A model generated the notes under the pieces. It was not told the origin of the DNA, made no database searches, and worked only from the letters and a program-made list of their open reading frames with translations. A DNA stretch of 64,000 nt from Candolleomyces eurysporus (lineage: Eukaryota; Basidiomycota; Agaricomycetes; Agaricales; Psathyrellaceae). The stretch is from NCBI GenBank assembly GCA_027579435.1, contig JANBPK010000858.1, positions 1 through 64,000 on the forward strand. The letters run 5' to 3'. Of this stretch, positions 58,504 through 64,000 are shown in pieces. Each line of letters starts with the position of its first letter. Position 1 is the first letter of the stretch. Both the position numbers and the translations under genes were made by a program.

Positions 58504-60251
58504 CTACGATGAAAGCAAAGAACTTCGAAAAGAGTGATAATCAACCACCCGAATAACGACCCCCTCCCCGGTTGCCGACGAATACCAGGATCGGCCAGAT
58601 GCACTACACAAGAGCGTGTCGTGTACCAATCGCGGAATCTCGTAATCTTCGGCCTGAATCACCGTCGTCCTTAATTGACTTGAATGCTCGAGATGATCCT
58701 CTCCCGGAAGACAGCTCGGAGGTTCGACATAGGCGTATTCAACGGAGATATCCTTCGTCTGTAGAGACAGCATCGTTCCGGGCATGTATTCAGTCNAAAA
58801 AATCCATGCGTCGGGTTGTTAAGAACAGATAATGGTCAGGGAAGATGTGGTCGCATTGGTGATCGAGACGAATGTTGTCCTTCTGTCCGTCACCGCTGAT
58901 ACGATAGCGAGACGTAATAATGCCCGGGGTTTCATCTGGCGAAGTTAGGCGAGCAAAAAAGTCGAAATCCGTCTGTCCAAGTTGATTCTGTAGCCACGGA
59001 GACGGGTTAAAGACCCCGAGCACGGCAGTCTCAACTGGATCATGTAGTGGGATCGGGGGAAGGGGGAGAATGAAATCTGGTGGGACGAAATCCTGTTCTA
59101 GAATGGATACCGCGCCACTTTCACCAATGAATATGTCTTTAGGTGGGACTCTCCATACTAGAACGGAGTGACGGTATATCTGAGCGATGATATCACCAGA
59201 GAAAAGCACCTGTTAGCGTTGAAAAAGGTATCAGGAACTCGGAGCGACGAATTTAATAGAGTGCAACGTACCGCTAAAAGTGCCTTGTCCTCGTCCAGAG
59301 GACGCAATGGCACGTCACAATAGCGTCCCTGAATGAAATCGCAGATTACGCCCGTCCGCCGATACCTGAGATATACAGAGTTGTGCCGTATGTGAAACCC
59401 GCACAAACTCAGGGTCGAGTCATGCCCTTGAGCTGGACTGAAACTGAGCGAGCAAATCTTGGTGAACGCTGCACTCGGATCGTTTGGAACAATGTCATAG
59501 ACCACGACTCGGCTAGCACACCATGTGAGCATAGAAAAGGTTGATTGAGGAGTCAGACGCACTCATTCCGCGCGGCACCACCTGAGAACGCAAGCCCAAT
59601 CCTTATCCGTGCTTCATCGCTGCCAGCACCTATAACCTCGAATTCCGTACAGTCGGTGTTGGAGGCATCATTCTCTTCGGGGCGTTCTTGAGCAACAATC
59701 AACGGAGGGTCGAGTGGTTTGCGGCCGACTTGACCCAAATCAAAGAGATAGAGTGCAGCTGAGCCATAAGCAACTAAATATCTTCCCCCTGGAACCAGGA
59801 ATTGGCGTTGAAATATGATGCCGCGCCTGGGAAAGATGGTACTTGACAATGGCGTTAACGCACTCCGACTACTGACTTCTGGGTCCCCGCCTGTATTCCC
59901 AATACTTTGGTGGTGTGCAGTGAGTATTTGACTCCATCGATGGGGACCTAATGTCGCTCGTATGAGCTCAAGGACGCCCATCTCATCGATGTCGCCAAAG
60001 GAAGGAATAAAAAGCGCTCGTTCTCGGCACATGGAGCGGAAAATGGCCTCCCAGTTCTCTCTTCGAGAAATCTGAACATGAAGAGCTCGACAAACCTGAG
60101 CAGAGAGCCCGAATCAGAGAGGGACACCTGTAGCGAATAGATGACGTACGTGACTCAAAGAAAGGATATCCCTCGACCCCAAATAATGAGCGATTTCTAA
60201 CCAGAGCTCTGCAGGAATGTCTTCAACGTTGAGACGCGGTCGCTGCGTCAT
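58504..60251 (-). CDS. F-box protein with C-terminal propeller-like region (FBX4), interrupted by an N
   Basis: Predicted SCF adaptor, closest to FBX2. The start at 60251 (MTQRPRLNVEDIPAELWLEI) carries the F-box EDIPAELWLEIAHYLGSRDILSLSH. After an intron come MCRERALFIPSFGDIDEMGV, LELIRATLGPHRWSQIL and FLVPGGRYLVAYGSAALYLF. An intron (GTGCGT..TAG near 59520-59570) precedes VVVYDIVPNDPSAAFTKICS. A further intron precedes LFSGDIIAQIYRHSVLVWRV. At 58796 an N in a run of six Ts (minus) shifts the frame. If the N is a spurious extra base, translation runs MDFLTEYMPGTMLSLQTKD and on to VVDYHSFRSSLLSS. The paralogue reads SLTEYASGSML at the same place, which supports an assembly artefact. About 520 residues. 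Confidence 0.8.
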
Positions 60252-60669
60252 TTCGAAGATCCAATGATGGTGGTAGGAGCAAAGGGATAAAGCAGGAGGA
60301 TCCAAACTCCCAATCGCATTTCCAGAGATCGCGGATATGACATATGTGTATGTGTGTGTGCGTGTGTGGCTCTAAGGCCTGCATTGGCGAATTCGCTGAC
60401 CACCAGCAACTTTTCTTGAAAAAAAAGCTCCCCATCAAGAATATCCATTAGTGTCTTCGGCGACGAGTGCGATAATGCGAGGACTTATGTGATGTGAAGT
60501 CGCCTGCTATCCGTTGAACAGGGAGACAGTACGAAGTCGACGTAGGTCCTTAGCGCTTAGCGACTAGACCCAGGATGCTTCTGCCCGATACGGAATAAGT
60601 GCAAGCTGAGCCATCCTCGCCACTTGAAATTCTCTATACCCTTCACAGAGCCCGATGGAATAAGTCCCT
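60252..60669. other. Intergenic with GT-rich microsatellite
   Basis: About 420 bp upstream of FBX4. It includes an imperfect (GT)n tract at 60343-60369. No gene recognised. Confidence 0.6.
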
Positions 60670-61300
60670 GTCAGTCTAGTAGAGAATTGTCAAGTGACAA
60701 CAAGGCCGGTACGATTCCCAAAACAGCGTGAGGATATTGTCGAGCTGATGTGCGCAGTGCAGGGGGAAAATGCCACGAATTGGACTGAAGAAAACGACGG
60801 GATGTAGACCTGGGTTGTGGTCCCCTCGATGGTCGTAATTCTCCCGTATCTCGAAATGCAAACTCGTCCTCATTCTCGACCACTTCTAGGGTTCACAAAA
60901 CTGTGCCCTGGTCTCTTTTCCTCACCCTCTTGACAGACTGAGCTAATCCATCCCGATTGCTTGTGCTCTGTGTGCACGACACGAACGGCTCGTCGCAACG
61001 AGAAACAGCTATCTTCTCAGTCCTGATAGCACCAATGGTGTTCCCCGGGAAGCTTTGGTGGTCCAAATCGAATGCGTTCGAAGCTGATCCCAGGATGCGC
61101 TCGGTAGCGATGACGTTTGTAGAGTCCAGACTTCCTCCCATCCCAAATTCCATGACCATGATATCCACTGCGCGGCTTATTCGAAACGCTGGAGCGTGGT
61201 AAGCGTCAAGACTTCAAAGGATGCCAATCTGGTTCCATATTCTTGGCCTACCCACATACCCGGAGAAAGGCGCACCTGGTAGCCTTGTATGATGCCAAAA
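60670..61300 (-). pseudogene. Dihydrofolate synthetase/folylpolyglutamate synthase (FolC-like) fragment
   Basis: Remnant of a Mur-ligase-type folate enzyme. Recognisable pieces on the minus strand are RLASFEVLTLTTLQRFE (about 61200-61250), then after a frame change VDIMVMEFGMGGSLDSTNVI (61110-61170; the family motif is MEVGMGGRLDATN), DLDHQSFPGNTIGAI, EKIAVSRCDEPFV, and further on a diverged HQLDNILT (about 60725-60750), matching the conserved HQLEN region. The stop after RQRDQGTVL-like sequence at 60893 and the frame change near 61165 break it. The P-loop GTNGKGS exon is not found upstream. It is therefore a partial, inactive copy, assuming the real gene lies elsewhere. Confidence 0.75.
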
Positions 61301-63162
61301 GGATGGGTTGGTAGTGTATGAGTATACAGTCAGCTATGTGGACCAGGTAGGGCGATTTGAATCAGCCCTATCGAGAGTCGTGTCGATGACCATGAGCATT
61401 GAGCGGAACCGAGACCAGGACGGGGACGGGTCCTTTTCCATTGGTCTCACCAACATGAATAATTGGCCGTATCTATCGGAGAGGAAAAGAAGTAGAAGTT
61501 GGTGCAGATGTGAGAGGGCTGGCCAGGTCGATTGACAGCTAGACATGGTGGTTCAGGGTGCATGTTTAGAACGAGTAATCTAATCTAATCTCGATTTGAT
61601 CTAATCGGTTAGGCACTGCCACCCTCTTGATCTCGAATCTTGAAGACTTGCAAACAAGAGGCGGCAACTTGCATCTTGGCGCGCTTTCATGTCTCGTGAT
61701 ACGAATTGACTCGAACTTTCTTCACAGTCAAATCTTGCGAATGATTGCTGCGGAATCCAGGGATCGAAAGACTAATTCAACAACGAAAGCGAGAAGGCAG
61801 ACTCGCGATAGATCAATGAAATTACCTCTGTACATCTAACGAACGAACAATCGAGAACAGGTAGACACTTCAGCTAAAATCATGGTCTATCCTAACAGTC
61901 TGCCCACTGTACAATCCCGAAAGAAGTGAAGCAAAGCTTGCTAGAAAAGTCGCTTTTCATAACCTAATTCTTCAAGCAATCGTCTTGAATATTACTCCCA
62001 CCCATGTGAGGACCACTCACCGTCATGGAGCCTAAACTGTTGGAAGTAGACTCAGAGGCACTGGGCTTTACACAGTCCCCGTGGCAACAGGCTGGGCCGT
62101 CGCGTCCAAGGCCGGGTTCTTGTATCGGAAAACATATTGCCCTGTGGTCGGTCACCGTCGGGTGTGCTTCCCAAGTAATATATAGCGGGGATACTAGATC
62201 TAGACTTACTTGCGCTTAGATTGCCTGTGTTCACGTCCGGCGAGAGAGAGCAATATAGAAAGTGAACGATAAAACAACTAATTATAATTGGAGAGCGTAC
62301 TAGCACCTAGCGTACTCGAGGGAAGAATCGTGGGCTGCGGACTCGTGCGCCGTACCGAATTGAGCGAGTAATAAACAGGGAGTTAGAATCATTCGGGTCA
62401 AAGAAGAGAAGCCGAAATCGAATTGGAGCAAGCTTATTGTCACGAAAGCTTGAAGTAATGAGTGGTTGCTTTTGCCATGTGCACTGGACAAGTCGAGTTT
62501 CTCGGCACTTATTTTATACTATAAGGCGTCGATTGCATGTATTTACGTGGGGTGAATGATTCTCAGGATCCATTCCTGAGTTCTATCAACTCCTATGGTG
62601 ACACTGTAGTTCCAGCCGGGTGAAAGGCAACGATGGCGATGATGGTCAATCGGCGCTTAGGAGGATAATGTCGGTCTCATATTATGATCAAGAAGCTCAG
62701 CGTTCTCCGATGGTTCCGAGTAGGGCACCCGTCACTCAACAAACATTCGTTCGTTCACTCAGGAGACTTCGGGAACTTTCACTCGATCCAGAGTACGGGT
62801 TCGTAGGGGAGCCACGACGATCATGATGATGATGGTGATAAGCCCCACAAATCTCCAGTTTTGACGGTGACAACCACCCGTAATAGGGTTCCTCCGGGGA
62901 TTTAGTGAGACTATCTATCCAAGAATAGCACCATTTAACCTCCCAAGTTGTTTGGAAAAGCTTGACTCGAATAATCTGGCGACGAGACGCAGTCAATCGT
63001 TAGGGTATTTGGAGATAATTGAGGAAACTAATTCAAAGTGTTCACATAAGAAAGAAAATAACTTATGGGCAAACTCGTGATAGTCTGACAATGAAATTGA
63101 GAATATGCAGATAGGGTTCAGCTTCACCAGGCAGGTCCTTTTTAATTCCAAACACAAATTCT
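61301..63162. other. Gene-poor stretch
   Basis: About 1.86 kb with short frames only. A TAATC-type short repeat lies near 61578-61610. No family, RNA gene or splice pattern recognised. Confidence 0.45.
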
Positions 63163-63993
63163 CTACACCATGTCCACCCTACGAGCATCAAGCACCTTCC
63201 CAATATACTTTTTGACCGGTGCAGAACCATCAACCAAGCTTGGGATCTCAGATAAGAGGTCGAACTTGAAGGAACTCCTAACTCCGCTGATCGCTCGGAC
63301 AGCCCATTCCTGCGTTGCCCAGAGCTCCAAGTCTCTGTCTACGTTGGCTGAGTGGGGTTTGGCGCCAGGGCCGCGAGAGTAGTTCGACGGCTTGTCGAGC
63401 ACTGCAAACAGGGCATTCGAGAGGCATTGGCGGAAGCTTTCGGACGTCAACCCACCATCCTGAGACAAGGTACCAACATGGCAATAAGACAAAATGACAC
63501 ACCCAGGGGAGAGTATCCCGCGCTTGGAGTCAAAGTCGGGTTCGAAGGCATCAAAAGAATCGGCAGGAGGAGGCGGGAGGAGCGAAGACAATGGGAGTGC
63601 CCGTTTGATAAGGTGCTCCAGCAAGGCAGAAGCAGAGTTGACGTTCTCAGCGCCGCTGGTAGCCGCTCCACCAGCATACTTGGTCAAGTCGATCTCCATT
63701 GAAGGAGACAACAGCATCTGGACATCGTTCGTCAGGCTCAAACCGGCGCCGTTGTACAGAAAGCTATTTTTCAACCGATGAATTTGAGAGGTTTGGGGCC
63801 TGGTAAAACCGAGTGAGTGGAGCGTTGCTTTCTCAGGCTGGAGGTTGTCGATGAGCAGTAGAGACCAAGAGGTAGCAAGGGCGGATCTTGGAGCGTTAGG
63901 ACCGCCGATGTTCACAAGGTAAAGGTGAGCCGTCTCAGTACAGAGCTTTTGGGCCTTGGCAGAAGAGCTCTGGACGTCTCGCAAGTTCGTCAT
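63163..63993 (-). CDS. Unrecognised protein, C-terminal part, possibly continuing past the window
   Basis: An uninterrupted 276-codon frame ending at 63163 (..GKVLDARRVDMV). The first Met (MTNLRDVQSSSAKAQKLCTE) is seven bases from the right edge, so the true start may lie in sequence not shown. Composition is that of a folded soluble protein with a proline run (LLPPPPADSFDAFEPDFDSK) and helical C-terminal region (WATQEWAVRAISGVRSSFKF). There is no signal peptide or transmembrane segment. I recognise no domain. Length without stops and balanced composition support a real gene. Confidence 0.6.
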   Translation of the reverse strand: MTNLRDVQSSSAKAQKLCTETAHLYLVNIGGPNAPRSALATSWSLLLIDNLQPEKATLHSLGFTRPQTSQIHRLKNSFLYNGAGLSLTNDVQMLLSPSMEIDLTKYAGGAATSGAENVNSASALLEHLIKRALPLSSLLPPPPADSFDAFEPDFDSKRGILSPGCVILSYCHVGTLSQDGGLTSESFRQCLSNALFAVLDKPSNYSRGPGAKPHSANVDRDLELWATQEWAVRAISGVRSSFKFDLLSEIPSLVDGSAPVKKYIGKVLDARRVDMV

Positions 63994-64000
63994 CGTGTAG

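Noticed and set aside
61578..61610. TAATC-type short repeat considered as interstitial telomere sequence
   Set aside because: Unit and copy number do not match fungal telomeres (TTAGGG); too short and imperfect.

Overview
The window is from a filamentous basidiomycete, most likely an Agaricomycete. Genes carry many short introns (about 50 to 65 nt, GTRNGT donors, CTNAY-like branch sites, YAG acceptors). The families present (NACHT-TPR STAND proteins, TPR-CHAT, aryl-alcohol-oxidase-like GMC enzymes, WSC protein, GH79, PDR transporter, F-box/propeller-like proteins) are typical of that class. Four single N bases sit in or beside homopolymer runs, so this is a draft assembly.

Positions 1-19880 are a direct tandem array. 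The ancestral unit is a divergent pair: a NACHT-TPR (NLR-like) gene on the minus strand and the E1 subunit of a mitochondrial 2-oxoadipate/2-oxoglutarate dehydrogenase (DHKTD1 type) on the plus strand, sharing one promoter. Three units are seen. All three NLR genes (A 1-1983, B 7565-9938, C 12895-15283) look codable once a short 5' exon is recognised. Only the third DHKTD1 gene (15917-19880) is intact. Copies A and B share one internal deletion, and pieces of a GMC oxidoreductase gene and further DHKTD1 scraps are welded behind them. The intact GMC donor is at 26934-29200.

Positions 20287-26290 hold an F-box gene and a large TPR-CHAT gene, both on the minus strand, followed by the GMC gene. 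A TPR-CHAT caspase-like protein beside an expanding NLR array is the most suggestive functional association here, but it is inferred from neighbourhood only.

Positions 29.2-43.5 kb are sparser: a second F-box gene, a small double C2H2 finger protein, a secreted WSC protein, a VPS68/TMEM50-like membrane protein with a long disordered N-terminal extension, and about 4.5 kb without a recognisable gene but with a decayed direct repeat. Positions 43536-49230 are a full-length PDR-type ABC transporter. Then come a third F-box gene, a GFA-domain enzyme, a GPI-tailed GH79 glycosidase, a broken F-box paralogue carrying an inserted TIR-like element, a fourth F-box gene interrupted by an N, and a decayed dihydrofolate-synthetase fragment. 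The window ends in an unrecognised gene that may run off the right edge.

Gene models are my own reading of splice sites and frames. Family assignments rest on recognised motifs, not on database searches.
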